Positions 18,454-27,162 of a DNA stretch of 64,000 bases are shown here, one piece after another. The notes under the pieces were generated by a model. It saw only the letters and a list, made by a program, of their open reading frames with translations. It was not told the DNA's origin and ran no database searches. The position numbers and the translations under genes were made by a program. This DNA comes from CAZOZZ01 sp965247425 (GTDB lineage Bacteria; Acidobacteriota; Terriglobia; 20CM-2-55-15). Position 1 is the first letter of the stretch. The number at the start of each line of letters is the position of its first letter. The stretch spans positions 5,394,001 through 5,458,000 of the forward strand of contig OZ252023.1 in NCBI GenBank assembly GCA_965247425.1, given 5' to 3'.

Positions 18454-19985
18454 TAGACCACCTCCGCAGTGAGCAGTGCATCGTAAGTATTCACCTCCGG
18501 CAGGGGCCGCTCATAAGCGCGTAGTGCGGCCACTTCCAGTCGCGGCGCCGCCGGCCGGTCGAATCGGGCCTCGGTCATCAGGTAGCGCGCCGCGGCGGCA
18601 TCGGAGCATCCCAGGCGCAGGGCTTGTTGGAATGCGGAATCCAGCTCGCTATAGCCATGTTCCCGGCCCAGTAGGAGCAACTCCACCATTGCGCGGGTCC
18701 CATTCTGTTTTCCGTTGCGATCGATCAACGTCTGCCAGAACTCGTCATAGCTTTTCGGCCATCGGCCCTGTTGCCGCCATTGCTCCAGAGGCTTGCTCCC
18801 GGCCAGCGCGCCCGGCTTCCGCTCCAACACCTCCAGATAATGTTCCAGATTGAAGAAGTGCTGGCCGTTTCCATATCCTCGCTCATGCCGCGCCACGCAT
18901 CCGCCATCGTGCCAGACCTCCACGTAGGCCGGAAAAACGCTCGCCCGCACCACAGTCCCGGCCTTGACGGGGGCGGAGTAGAAGTTGTTACGCACCCGTA
19001 CACATCCCTTACCATCGACTCGTGGAAAGCTGTCCTCGGCCAGAGGGAACCCTTCGGTCGATAACGCGAGCAGATGGGGCTGTTCGATCTGCATCCCTTC
19101 ACCCACCGTCTGGACCCGATCGCCGATCTTGCGCCGTTCATCGGCACGGCAACCGGCCAGCAGCTGCGCATTCAGATCCGCCAGGTCCTTCGCCTTCGGC
19201 ACCGGTACCAGGTGATTGCGCCGGAAGTATCCGGCTTCGCCTTCCACACCGCCTTTCTCGTGGCCCTCGCCGGGTGTGCAGAACTCGGCTTGAAACTTCC
19301 AATGCGACCGAAACGCGATGAACCGTTCGGTCTCTACACGCCGGTATCCCCGCAGAATCTTCTTCACCGCGCTGGTCAGGTTGTCATAACGCAGCACCCC
19401 GAAGACCCCCGCAAAATAGCGGAAACCCAACTCATGAGCCTCCAGGAATGCCTGTTGTGTCGCCCGAGGATAAGCTCGATGGAATGCGCCACCACTGCCC
19501 ATGCTCCGCATACAGAAAACCTGGAGCTTCTGCCGTTCGCCATCCAACTCCGCGACGGCTTCGTACCAGTCGATCTGTGCTTCCTGACCCCAGGCGTAGC
19601 TTTGCGGCACGAACGTCTCCTGTCGGATGAAACCCATCTCCCGCTTCCGCCGCCCGACATACCGGCGAACCGTCGATTCCCCAATCGGATGTTTCGGAAA
19701 TTCCATCCGGATCCGTTCGTAGATCCGGTGACTGGTGTGCCGCTGCTTCCGCGGGGCCTGCCTGTCCGCCTCCAACACCCCGTTGATAAATTCCATAACC
19801 GGCTCCAGCCTCGGCCTCTTCCGCTCCGGGCTCTTCCTCGCCGGCGGCACGGCGTTTCCCAGCGCTTGACGCACCATCCGCCGATGCACCCCCAGCCGCC
19901 GGGCCACACCCTGGATCGTTCCCACACCAAACTCGTGCTCTCGCCGAATCTCTTCAAATAATTCCACCTTCGATCTCCTTGACAC
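18453..19985 (-). CDS. istA: IS21-family transposase IstA (copy 2)
   Basis: The 510-residue transposase has the same protein sequence as the other two copies and an intact reading frame, although its partner istB is broken. The N-terminal helix-turn-helix and DDE core are as in copy 1. It could still act in trans with IstB from another copy. Confidence 0.95.
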   Translation of the reverse strand: MSRRSKVELFEEIRREHEFGVGTIQGVARRLGVHRRMVRQALGNAVPPARKSPERKRPRLEPVMEFINGVLEADRQAPRKQRHTSHRIYERIRMEFPKHPIGESTVRRYVGRRKREMGFIRQETFVPQSYAWGQEAQIDWYEAVAELDGERQKLQVFCMRSMGSGGAFHRAYPRATQQAFLEAHELGFRYFAGVFGVLRYDNLTSAVKKILRGYRRVETERFIAFRSHWKFQAEFCTPGEGHEKGGVEGEAGYFRRNHLVPVPKAKDLADLNAQLLAGCRADERRKIGDRVQTVGEGMQIEQPHLLALSTEGFPLAEDSFPRVDGKGCVRVRNNFYSAPVKAGTVVRASVFPAYVEVWHDGGCVARHERGYGNGQHFFNLEHYLEVLERKPGALAGSKPLEQWRQQGRWPKSYDEFWQTLIDRNGKQNGTRAMVELLLLGREHGYSELDSAFQQALRLGCSDAAAARYLMTEARFDRPAAPRLEVAALRAYERPLPEVNTYDALLTAEVV

Positions 19986-20133
19986 CGGGTCCCTCCATTC
20001 CGACTCTTTGTTCGGAACAGCCTCTCCGGTTCAGTCGTCAGGGGTGGGCCAAATCAAACGATCAAAAGTGGGCCAATTTAGAGTAGCGAAATCATCGAGG
20101 AAAAGCGAGTCCGGCAATAGAGAGAGACGTCAA

Positions 20134-20652
20134 ATGAAACGAACCGATTTCTTCATTGCTTTCGCGGTATGCCTCGGGATCGTCGCTGCGCTCCAGGGGG
20201 CGGCGGCCCAGACCGGCGCGACGACGGTGTTCATCGGACGCCATGCAGAGAGAGCGGATGTTCCGGGCGATTCGCCTCTCTCGGCGGAAGGAGAAAGAAG
20301 GGCGGAAACGCTGGCCCACATGCTCCGCGTCTCAGGGGTGTCCGCCGTATTCTCTACGGACACGACGCGAACGCGGGAAACCGTGAACAACTACGCCGAT
20401 ATAGAAGGCATCGCGATCACGCTGTATGACACCGTCGAGGAAGTGGCCGCGCGGATCAAGAGCGATCATGTAGGCCAGGCCGTGCTGGTTGCAGGACATT
20501 CGAATACGATCTCACCAATCGCAGAAGCCCTCGGCGTCAGTCCGGTTCCGAACACCGGTGAAGAGTACGACAACCTGTTCGTGGTTACGATCTCTCCCGG
20601 GGGAACAGCCACCCTGACACATCTGAAATTCAAGATACAAGGGAGCCGGTAG
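20134..20652 (+). CDS. Exported histidine phosphatase (phosphoglycerate mutase-like / SixA-like)
   Basis: The start is taken as the ATG at 20134; the longer frame would begin inside the IS element. The 172-residue protein has a signal peptide (MKRTDFFIAFAVCLGIVAALQGAAAQ). It then has the phosphohistidine motif FIGRHAERAD (RHG variant RHA), the STDTTRTRET pattern and the second histidine in VLVAGHSNTI. Histidine phosphatases of this small type remove phosphate from diverse substrates; the signal peptide places it outside the cytoplasm. Copy 2 of the IS ends only 39 bases upstream, so the native promoter may have been replaced or lost. Confidence 0.88.
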   Translation: MKRTDFFIAFAVCLGIVAALQGAAAQTGATTVFIGRHAERADVPGDSPLSAEGERRAETLAHMLRVSGVSAVFSTDTTRTRETVNNYADIEGIAITLYDTVEEVAARIKSDHVGQAVLVAGHSNTISPIAEALGVSPVPNTGEEYDNLFVVTISPGGTATLTHLKFKIQGSR

Positions 20653-20728
20653 ACTGCGCCGTGCTTGTTTCTGAGCAGTCATCGTAGAAGCGACGGCAGA
20701 AGAGCCGGCACTTCAGACGATACCCTGG

Positions 20729-21805
20729 CTACCTGACGTAGGTTTCGTACAGCGTCGTTCTTTGTCTCGGGGTGAATCCCGCATCGGAAATCACGCGGCG
20801 AAGCGTTTCGTCGGTCGCCCGGTGATAGGCTCCGGCGGCACTGATCACGTTTTCCTCGATCATGATGCTCCCCATATCGTTAACACCGAATCGGAGGGCG
20901 ACCGATCCCAGCTTCAATCCAACGGTCAGCCAGGAAACCTGGAGGTTGTCAAAGTTGTCGAGATAGATCCGGCACAATGCAAGAAGCCGAAGATACTCGG
21001 TGGCGGTGACCTCCGGAAGGTCGCGTTCGCCCAGCGGTGTGTTCTCTTTCTGAAAGGTCCAGGGAATGAAGGCCGTGAACCCTCCCGTCTCGTCCTGCAG
21101 GGCCCGGAGCCGCTCGAGGTGCCGCACGCGGTGTTGGAGCGTTTCGCCGACGCCGACCATCATCGTGGCCGTTGTACGCAAACCTTCGGCATGAGCCACG
21201 CGGTGGACCATCAGCCATTCTTCAGTGGTGCACTTTAGAGGACTGATGTCTTCCCGGATCTCGTCGTCGAGGATTTCTCCGCCGCCCCCGGGCATCGAAT
21301 CCAGGCCGGCTGCTTTGAGACGCCTGAAAGTTTCCGCCACATCGAGATGCGACACGCGCGCGATATTGAGAATTTCCGGAGGCGAAAAGCAATGGCGGCG
21401 AAGATCCGGAAATCGTTCCCGCATTCCGCTCAAAAGCTCTTCGTAATAGTCGATCTTGAGGTCCGGGTGGACGCCGCCCTGCATCAGAATTCCGGTACCG
21501 CCGCGATCGAGCGTTTCCTGCATCTTCTGGTATATGACTTCGTTCGAGAGGACATAGGCTTCGGGATCGCCTTTGATCCGATAGAAGGCACAGAAACTGC
21601 AGAATTCCTTGCAGACGTTCGTGTAGTTGACGTTTCGGTCGATGATGTAACTGATGACCCCGTCGGGATGACGCCTCTCGCGAATTCGGTCGGCCGCGGA
21701 GCCCAGGTCGAGTAAATCCGCTTCCTCAAAAAGGCGGACGGCTTCATCCTCGCGAACGCGCTCGCCTTCGGTAACGGCTTGAAGTATTTCGGGAAGGCCT
21801 CTCAC
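20729..21805 (-). CDS. mqnC: Cyclic dehypoxanthinyl futalosine synthase MqnC (radical SAM)
   Basis: The 358-residue protein has the radical-SAM cluster motif C65-x3-C69-x2-C72 (NVCKEFCSFCAFYR). Features typical of MqnC are MQGGVHPDLKIDYYEEL, GLDSMPGGGGEI and FIPWTFQKENTPL. It cyclises dehypoxanthine futalosine in the futalosine pathway to menaquinone. The GTG start overlaps the mqnA stop (GTGA), so the two are translationally coupled. MqnE is the closest relative, but the FQKENTPL element and gene pairing favour MqnC. Confidence 0.93.
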   Translation of the reverse strand: MRGLPEILQAVTEGERVREDEAVRLFEEADLLDLGSAADRIRERRHPDGVISYIIDRNVNYTNVCKEFCSFCAFYRIKGDPEAYVLSNEVIYQKMQETLDRGGTGILMQGGVHPDLKIDYYEELLSGMRERFPDLRRHCFSPPEILNIARVSHLDVAETFRRLKAAGLDSMPGGGGEILDDEIREDISPLKCTTEEWLMVHRVAHAEGLRTTATMMVGVGETLQHRVRHLERLRALQDETGGFTAFIPWTFQKENTPLGERDLPEVTATEYLRLLALCRIYLDNFDNLQVSWLTVGLKLGSVALRFGVNDMGSIMIEENVISAAGAYHRATDETLRRVISDAGFTPRQRTTLYETYVR

Positions 21806-22644
21806 AGGAATTCAATGCCTCGCACCGATTTGATGGCTCCCACCTCGCGAGCGAACTCGTGAAACAGACGGATGGCTTCCACACAGTCCGAATCCATGTG
21901 ATAGTACACGTGCCTTTCGATGTAGCGGAGGACAAAGTCTTTCTCCAGTTCCATTTCCGTAGCGTAACGGTCCGCGATGGCGTCAAGGTTCGCCAGACCA
22001 AAGGCACGGGATTCGATGAGTCGCTCCACGACGGCCTTGTCGCCAAAACCCTTTCGCGCAGCCCAAAAAGCGAAGACGAACGGCAAGCCGGTCAGGTTAT
22101 TCCACCTCTCCATCAAGTCAAAGACATAAACCGGCTCCGCCCCGTCCCGGATAAGATCCGTCTGCTTCTCCGAGTCCGGAAGCATGTTGGACGCCTGATA
22201 CCGTAGTGCGGCGTCACCGATGATCAGGGCCGCGTCGTGATCGGCGAGCATTCGCACCGGGTCCGCATCCGCCGCATGAAACTCGGGCCGGGTCCCATAA
22301 GACTTCTGCAAGATGATCTGGGTTAGCGCTACCGACGCCCGGGAAGCTCGATCGAAAGCAATCCGTCGAATCTGGAACAGGGGCACCATGCTGAGCAGGA
22401 TCACGCTCTGAACTCGATTGAGCGAGGCTATGACGGGTCCCGGAATGATTCGACATCCCGGAATGCGTTGATATTCGATGGATGGGATCAGGCCGACATC
22501 GACAGTACCGGCTGCAAGCTGGTCGGCACATTCGGCGGGGGTGCTGAAGACGGGATCGAAGGCGTCTTGGGCGGAGCCTTCGAGAATGCCCCAGCAGAGC
22601 GGAACCGAGTTCAGATATTGAACGATTGAGATCTTCGTGGCCAC
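21802..22644 (-). CDS. mqnA: Chorismate dehydratase MqnA
   Basis: The 280-residue protein of the periplasmic-binding-protein-like MqnA/MqnD fold begins KISIVQYLNSVPLCWGIL. It contains VDVGLIPSIEYQRI and LIIGDAALRY, both usual in MqnA. It converts chorismate to 3-[(1-carboxyvinyl)oxy]benzoate, the first step of the futalosine route. It is upstream of and overlaps mqnC. Together they indicate that menaquinone is made without the classical Men pathway. MqnB, MqnD and MqnE are not in the window. Confidence 0.93.
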   Translation of the reverse strand: MATKISIVQYLNSVPLCWGILEGSAQDAFDPVFSTPAECADQLAAGTVDVGLIPSIEYQRIPGCRIIPGPVIASLNRVQSVILLSMVPLFQIRRIAFDRASRASVALTQIILQKSYGTRPEFHAADADPVRMLADHDAALIIGDAALRYQASNMLPDSEKQTDLIRDGAEPVYVFDLMERWNNLTGLPFVFAFWAARKGFGDKAVVERLIESRAFGLANLDAIADRYATEMELEKDFVLRYIERHVYYHMDSDCVEAIRLFHEFAREVGAIKSVRGIEFL

Positions 22645-22734
22645 GGAGGTGTTTATTCTACCACGTGGCGTAAAATATCTGCCCGCGTTCCGCGTTCTCC
22701 GCGGCTCCGGGTTGAACTCCTGAAACGACGCTCC

Positions 22735-23271
22735 CTACGAGATCCCAAACTCACGGAACATGTACTGAAAGAACGGGTCGTTGATGTACAGGTGAACCCA
22801 GGTCAATCCAAGCACATATTGCTCGAAGCGGTCCGACAGCCTGCGGTAGACCGCTGGATCCGATTGGCTCGCGTCCATCTCGGCCACGATGTTGTAGGAA
22901 CGACGACCCTGTTCGGCGTAGCATTCGGCGCTCCTGGCGCGTCTCGACCGCTCGAACCGTTCCGGGAAGAGGCCCAGCATGAACAGTGTCAAATCCGCCA
23001 GGTGCTTGTGATGATCACGGCAAGTTGCCGGATCGGAGGCCTGGTCCGCTGCGGCGAGGAGATCGGAAACGTATTCGAGCCCCCGACCATGCGCGTCGCG
23101 AACACGATAGGTGTTTTCCGTCTGGGTAAATTCCGTCAACAGATTGCTGATGTAGCGCACCGCGGCGGCGTCGTGAACGTTGGCCACGTCCATCCCACGT
23201 TCGGTCAAGGCGCGGAAAAGAGGTCGAATCTCGTGACTCTCAGGTATGTTGCTTGTGGTTGGCTCGATCAT
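22735..23271 (-). CDS. Conserved-looking protein of unknown function
   Basis: I do not recognise this 178-residue protein. It is soluble and mostly helical by composition, with repeated short charged segments (YISNLLTEF, RDHHKHLADLTLFMLGLFPERFERSRRARS, YCAEQGRRSYNIVAEM-type region). An excellent AGGAGGT ribosome-binding site precedes the ATG at 23271, which supports expression. It lies upstream of mqnA on the same strand with a 90-base gap and is divergent from the flavoprotein at 23448. A role linked to quinone metabolism is only a guess from position. Confidence 0.75.
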   Translation of the reverse strand: MIEPTTSNIPESHEIRPLFRALTERGMDVANVHDAAAVRYISNLLTEFTQTENTYRVRDAHGRGLEYVSDLLAAADQASDPATCRDHHKHLADLTLFMLGLFPERFERSRRARSAECYAEQGRRSYNIVAEMDASQSDPAVYRRLSDRFEQYVLGLTWVHLYINDPFFQYMFREFGIS

Positions 23272-23354
23272 CGGGACCTCCTATGACCTGTATCGCCCAC
23301 ACACGCGCCGAAACTTAGGAGTTTCGACGCTGGACCAGGGTGAAAAGATGCGCC

Positions 23355-23370
23355 GAGTTCAGCTGAACTC
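23355..23370. promoter_or_regulatory. Perfect 16-bp palindrome in a divergent intergenic region
   Basis: GAGTTCAGCTGAACTC is its own reverse complement. It lies between the divergent genes 22735-23271 and 23448-24617, about 35 bases upstream of the extended -10 at 23404-23412. A smaller hairpin CGAAAC-TTAGGA-GTTTCG sits at 23309-23326. The position and symmetry suit an operator for a dimeric regulator; the regulator is unknown. Confidence 0.5.
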
Positions 23371-23403
23371 TCGTACCCGCTTGAACTTACGTGGGTTTTC
23401 CCG

Positions 23404-23412
23404 TGTTAGAAT
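23404..23412 (+). promoter_or_regulatory. Extended -10 promoter element for the geranylgeranyl-reductase-like gene
   Basis: TG-T-TAGAAT forms an extended -10 about 36 bases before the ATG at 23448. A TTGAAC hexamer at 23381-23386 is 20 bases upstream, which is long for a -35, so the extended TG probably matters. Confidence 0.45.
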
Positions 23413-23447
23413 AGACACCGGATTTTACCAAACGTCTCACGGATTTC

Positions 23448-24617
23448 ATGCAGATTGTTGTCATCGGAAGCGGTCCATCGGGCTGCCTCGCGTCCCGGTT
23501 GTTAGCGCTCGGGGGTCACGAAACGACTCTCATCGACGCGCAGGGGCCCTGGGAAAAGCCGTGCGGTGGGGGACTGACTGCACGAGCGCTTGAACTGACC
23601 GGAAGCCTGAAGGGCCCGCTTCCACTCCAGCTCATCGACCGTATCTCGGTATATTTCGGCGACGAGGCTTCGGCCACGCTCAGACCCGCGGCTACTCTGG
23701 CCGTAGTTTCTCGCAAACAGCTCGGAATCAACCTTTTAAAGGCAGCCGAAGGCGCCGGCGTGCACTTCTTCAAGGGACGTGTCATGCGGCTCACCCGGAA
23801 GAATTCGAGATGGATGATCCACACCCGGGAATCGGCGCTCGAAGCAGACTTTATCGTCGGAGCCGACGGCGCGACAAGTTTTGTGCGCCGAAGTGTTTCG
23901 TCACCGATTTCAAGCACCGACCTCAGCGTAACTCTCGGATATTTCATTCCCGGCGAAACGAGCTCACACATGAAGATCTTTTTCGTCCGGTCGTTGGAGG
24001 GCTACTTGTGGTCCTTTCCGAGGCCCGACCACCTCTCCTACGGGCTGATCACACGTGCCGAGCCCGGCTGGACGTCCCGCGGCAAGGCATTGCTGTCGAA
24101 CTTCATCGAAGCGGATCTGGGCTCGGACGTGATGCAACGAGCGGAGTTCTACAGCGCACCGGTACCCTGCCTCGACCCTCGGTCGTGGGACGGCAACACC
24201 GTTGCGGGTGATGGTTGGGCTCTCATCGGCGATGCGGCCGGGCTGGTGGACCCGATTACGGGGGAGGGAATCTATTACGCGTTCCGGTCCGCTCAGATTC
24301 TTGCCGACACCCTGCCCGATGCGGCGGGGTATTCCCAAGCCTTGAAAGCGGATTGTTTCGGTGAGCTGCAGCGGGCGTCGAGAATGTACCGCCGATTCTA
24401 TCGCGGACGATTCTTAGGTGTGAACTTCCAGAAACGGATGGTCCAACTGGCACGGCGAAGCCCGACCGTCCAGGCGGTGCTCGCAGACCTGATTGCCGGC
24501 AGCCAGCCTTACGTCGACCTGAAAAAACGTCTGGCGTGGTCCGCCCCGCGCGTGGCGTACGATGTGGTCAGGTCAATAGTCGGCGGTCGGTTGGGCGTTC
24601 GGACAACTGACCACTGA
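23448..24617 (+). CDS. Geranylgeranyl reductase-family FAD-dependent oxidoreductase
   Basis: The 389-residue protein begins with a dinucleotide-binding fold (IVVIGSGPSGCLASRLLALGG). It carries the family signature KPCGGGLT at about residues 41-48, the middle motif VGADGATSFVRR and the FAD motif GWALIGDAAGLVDPITGEGIYYAF. These enzymes reduce isoprenoid chain double bonds (chlorophyll, archaeal lipid or menaquinone side chains). Being next to mqnC and mqnA, a role in saturating the menaquinone tail (MenJ-like) is a reasonable inference. The last codons (RTTDH) run into an ACTGACC repeat, so the extreme C terminus may be recent sequence. Confidence 0.85.
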   Translation: MQIVVIGSGPSGCLASRLLALGGHETTLIDAQGPWEKPCGGGLTARALELTGSLKGPLPLQLIDRISVYFGDEASATLRPAATLAVVSRKQLGINLLKAAEGAGVHFFKGRVMRLTRKNSRWMIHTRESALEADFIVGADGATSFVRRSVSSPISSTDLSVTLGYFIPGETSSHMKIFFVRSLEGYLWSFPRPDHLSYGLITRAEPGWTSRGKALLSNFIEADLGSDVMQRAEFYSAPVPCLDPRSWDGNTVAGDGWALIGDAAGLVDPITGEGIYYAFRSAQILADTLPDAAGYSQALKADCFGELQRASRMYRRFYRGRFLGVNFQKRMVQLARRSPTVQAVLADLIAGSQPYVDLKKRLAWSAPRVAYDVVRSIVGGRLGVRTTDH

Positions 24618-24629
24618 CCACTGACCACT
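24607..24629. repeat. ACTGACC tandem repeat between convergent genes
   Basis: Three tandem ACTGACC units plus a partial unit lie exactly at the convergent gene ends. Related copies occur in other gene-end spacers at about 50787, 60698-60718 and 60841-60858, in either orientation. It is a short dispersed intergenic repeat; the function is unknown. Confidence 0.6.
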
Positions 24630-27021
24630 ACTTGGGTCTCAGCTGAATCCGGACGCGCGTTTCCGGCTCGATTTTGTCTCTGCTGTAGAGCAACGGGAAC
24701 GCCTCGCAATTCCTCCATGGATCCCACAGGTTCCGGTAGAACGGGCTGTCTGGATCGCCCGATTGTCCGGGGTTGCTCATCGCGATAGCCGCGTCCCAGT
24801 TCCCAACATCGAGAATCTGCCGCCAGGATGCGTTTGTCGTACCGACCGTCCCCCCGGCGGAACATTTCTCTTCCGGCTCGATGTCGATACGGGCACGCGT
24901 GGCGAGGTCAACAACGTCCGACAAGGGATGCTCCAACCCCATGCGGTTGTACTCGCCATAGCGCCAAGTGGCGGGATCTGAACCGAAGCGTTCTTCGAGC
25001 GCATCGACGGCCCCCGCCAGCGACTCCAGAACGGCATTCTTGACGGTTCCTTCCGGGTCGGTAACGAACCAGTTCTGGGGATGGTCCACCATGTCGAGGA
25101 CAATCAGCTGGCTCGGATTCCGGATCACGGATGCGATGTCATCGGTCACCCCTTTCGGGAAGAGCGCGCGGCCGAATCGACCAAACCAAACGGTGAAGAG
25201 CGCGGCAGCGGGGGAATCGTTCTCCATGACCAGATTCCAGTCGTTGAGAAGCCGGAGAGCGGCGGCGATTCTGGGGTCGGAAGAAGAAACGGCCGACAGT
25301 GTCGGTTTCATGCGTTGGGCCGCAACTGAGACGTGGTCGGTCTGGAGCTTCAGCATGTCCGCGACCGTGACATTCGAGGCGGCCGACAGGACCTGGCTGA
25401 TACGCTCCTTGCGCGATGGATTCGACCACTCGAAGCCAAGCTTGCGTTCCCGATAAGGGTAGTCCGCGGGCAGGTTCATCTCGTTGGCGGTCGCCGACCA
25501 GCCGCGTTCCGGGTTGTGTTCCACCGGTAACTGGTCCATGTCCCAAAACCCGTTCCACTCGAACCGGCCGTCGCCGGGAACCGGCATCAAGCCGTCCCAG
25601 TTTGGTCGAATCGGAGCTCGGCCCCCGGGCTTCCAGCCAATGTTGCCGTCAACATCCGCGTACACCTGATTCTCCGACGGAGCGCCCCATCGATTCATTG
25701 CGGCGAGAAACTCGTCCCAGTTCGCCGCCCGCATATATTCGACGCTTCCGAAGTACGGCGCCATCCCGGGCTCAAGCCATGCGGCCCGAACCGCAAACGC
25801 AGACCTTCTCCCGGGGTCCTCGTAGATGACGGGTCCATGGCGGGTAAACTTCAACCGTACCGTCACGGGCGCCTGGCCGCGAACCGGGATCGTTTCCTCC
25901 ACGGTCTCCATGGGTTCCCAGCCGCTCATGTACCTGTATTCACTGGGATTTGCGGGGCTCGTCGCGTAAACGTACAGATCTTCCTGGTCGATTGAAAAGA
26001 TCGTCAGACCGAACGCGACGCGCTCGTTATGTCCGATGGAGATTCCCGGCAGCGCGGGCTCGCCCGCACCGATGACGTTCAGGCCGGGCGCCACAAGGTG
26101 GACGAGATAGCGCAGCGACGGCACGGACTGGCCCCGATGCGGATCGTTGGCCAGGATGGGACGCCCGGTTGCGGTCAAACGTGGTGAAACGACCCAGTTG
26201 TTGCTTCCGATGGCGTCCGAATCCGCGCCTGTATCCTCGATGGCGGGTTCGACTCCGGGGCGGGGGTGGGGGTCGCCTAGCACGATCTTCAAGCTCTCCG
26301 GTGTGAAGTTCACGCCACGGGTTGCGAGCCGGTACACGTCGAGGACGTCGCCGGGAATTATGTCGAGGTCGAGTCCTTCGGGAATCGTGGTCTTCCAATC
26401 CGGCGAGAGGGGCGACCTTATCGCGTCTGCCTCAAGACTGTTGTCCCGAACAAAGAGCGCTCGCCGGACCTCGTTCCCGACGTTCCGGACCAGGCCATGG
26501 CTCCGGACGCGGACCGTGTCTTCCGGAGACCAGGACGCCGGCTCGTAGTCCAGGAACGTGAACTCCCAGGGCATGAGGTCCGGATCCTGTTTTGCCAGTT
26601 CGATGTAGGCATTCACTCCAGCCACGTAAGCAGTCGCTATTCGTTTGGCGTCAGAGCCATACGCGAGCCACTCCGTGTACATGTCGCCGCGGTAAAGGAA
26701 CAACCGTGCCGCCCGATCCTGCTCGACAAAACTCGGACCGAACACTTCGGACAGTTCCCCCAGGCCTCGTCTCCGCCAGATGTCGAGTTGCCACAACCGG
26801 TCCCTTGCCGCGTTGAACCCCTGGACGAAGAAAGCGTCGTACTGAGTTTCAGCGTATATATGCGGAACGCCCCACCGGTCGACCAGGATCTCGGCCGGCC
26901 CGGACAACCCCTCGACCACATACGCCTGTTCGGACACCTCCTGAGGTGGGCCGGCAGCCAGAAAGTTCGCTGGAACGAGTACCAGAAAACAACCCGTCAC
27001 CACTCGCTTCAGAAAAAGCAT
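24628..27021 (-). CDS. Penicillin acylase-family Ntn-hydrolase
   Basis: The 797-residue precursor begins with a signal peptide (VVTGCFLVLVPANFLAAG). The alpha-chain motif DRWGVPHIYAETQYDAFFVQGFNAARDRLWQLD follows in pieces. The autocatalytic nucleophile is Ser273 in AIGSNNWVVSP, where the chain is normally cut to expose the beta-subunit N terminus. ILANDPHRG downstream is also diagnostic. Family members hydrolyse amide bonds of beta-lactams, acyl-homoserine lactones or cyclic lipopeptides in the periplasm; the substrate cannot be told. The length is normal. It is convergent with the flavoprotein gene. Confidence 0.93.
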   Translation of the reverse strand: MLFLKRVVTGCFLVLVPANFLAAGPPQEVSEQAYVVEGLSGPAEILVDRWGVPHIYAETQYDAFFVQGFNAARDRLWQLDIWRRRGLGELSEVFGPSFVEQDRAARLFLYRGDMYTEWLAYGSDAKRIATAYVAGVNAYIELAKQDPDLMPWEFTFLDYEPASWSPEDTVRVRSHGLVRNVGNEVRRALFVRDNSLEADAIRSPLSPDWKTTIPEGLDLDIIPGDVLDVYRLATRGVNFTPESLKIVLGDPHPRPGVEPAIEDTGADSDAIGSNNWVVSPRLTATGRPILANDPHRGQSVPSLRYLVHLVAPGLNVIGAGEPALPGISIGHNERVAFGLTIFSIDQEDLYVYATSPANPSEYRYMSGWEPMETVEETIPVRGQAPVTVRLKFTRHGPVIYEDPGRRSAFAVRAAWLEPGMAPYFGSVEYMRAANWDEFLAAMNRWGAPSENQVYADVDGNIGWKPGGRAPIRPNWDGLMPVPGDGRFEWNGFWDMDQLPVEHNPERGWSATANEMNLPADYPYRERKLGFEWSNPSRKERISQVLSAASNVTVADMLKLQTDHVSVAAQRMKPTLSAVSSSDPRIAAALRLLNDWNLVMENDSPAAALFTVWFGRFGRALFPKGVTDDIASVIRNPSQLIVLDMVDHPQNWFVTDPEGTVKNAVLESLAGAVDALEERFGSDPATWRYGEYNRMGLEHPLSDVVDLATRARIDIEPEEKCSAGGTVGTTNASWRQILDVGNWDAAIAMSNPGQSGDPDSPFYRNLWDPWRNCEAFPLLYSRDKIEPETRVRIQLRPK

Positions 27022-27162
27022 GGTCGATACTCCTTTTCGGCCGGCGAAAATAGCCCGCCGGCAGGAAAAAATGCCCTGGGATCTGAAGGTTCGGATGTTA
27101 ATGGGAGTCCGTCAGTGAAGTCAATTGTTGCGGTTGGTTCAGCGACCCGCTACTCGCTTTGA

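Larger units (their letters stand above)
18080..20094 (-). mobile_element. IS21-family element, copy 2, truncated at the istB end
   Basis: The element lies on the minus strand. The istA-side tip is intact and ends ...GCGAAATCA at 20094. Compared with the complete copy at 57023-59772, the first 736 bases at the istB side (3' part of istB, non-coding tail and right inverted repeat) are missing. The copy begins exactly where copy 1 ends. It also has one extra T in the istB part (TTT at 18135-18137 versus TT). No duplicated target bases can be checked because one end is gone. Confidence 0.9.
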
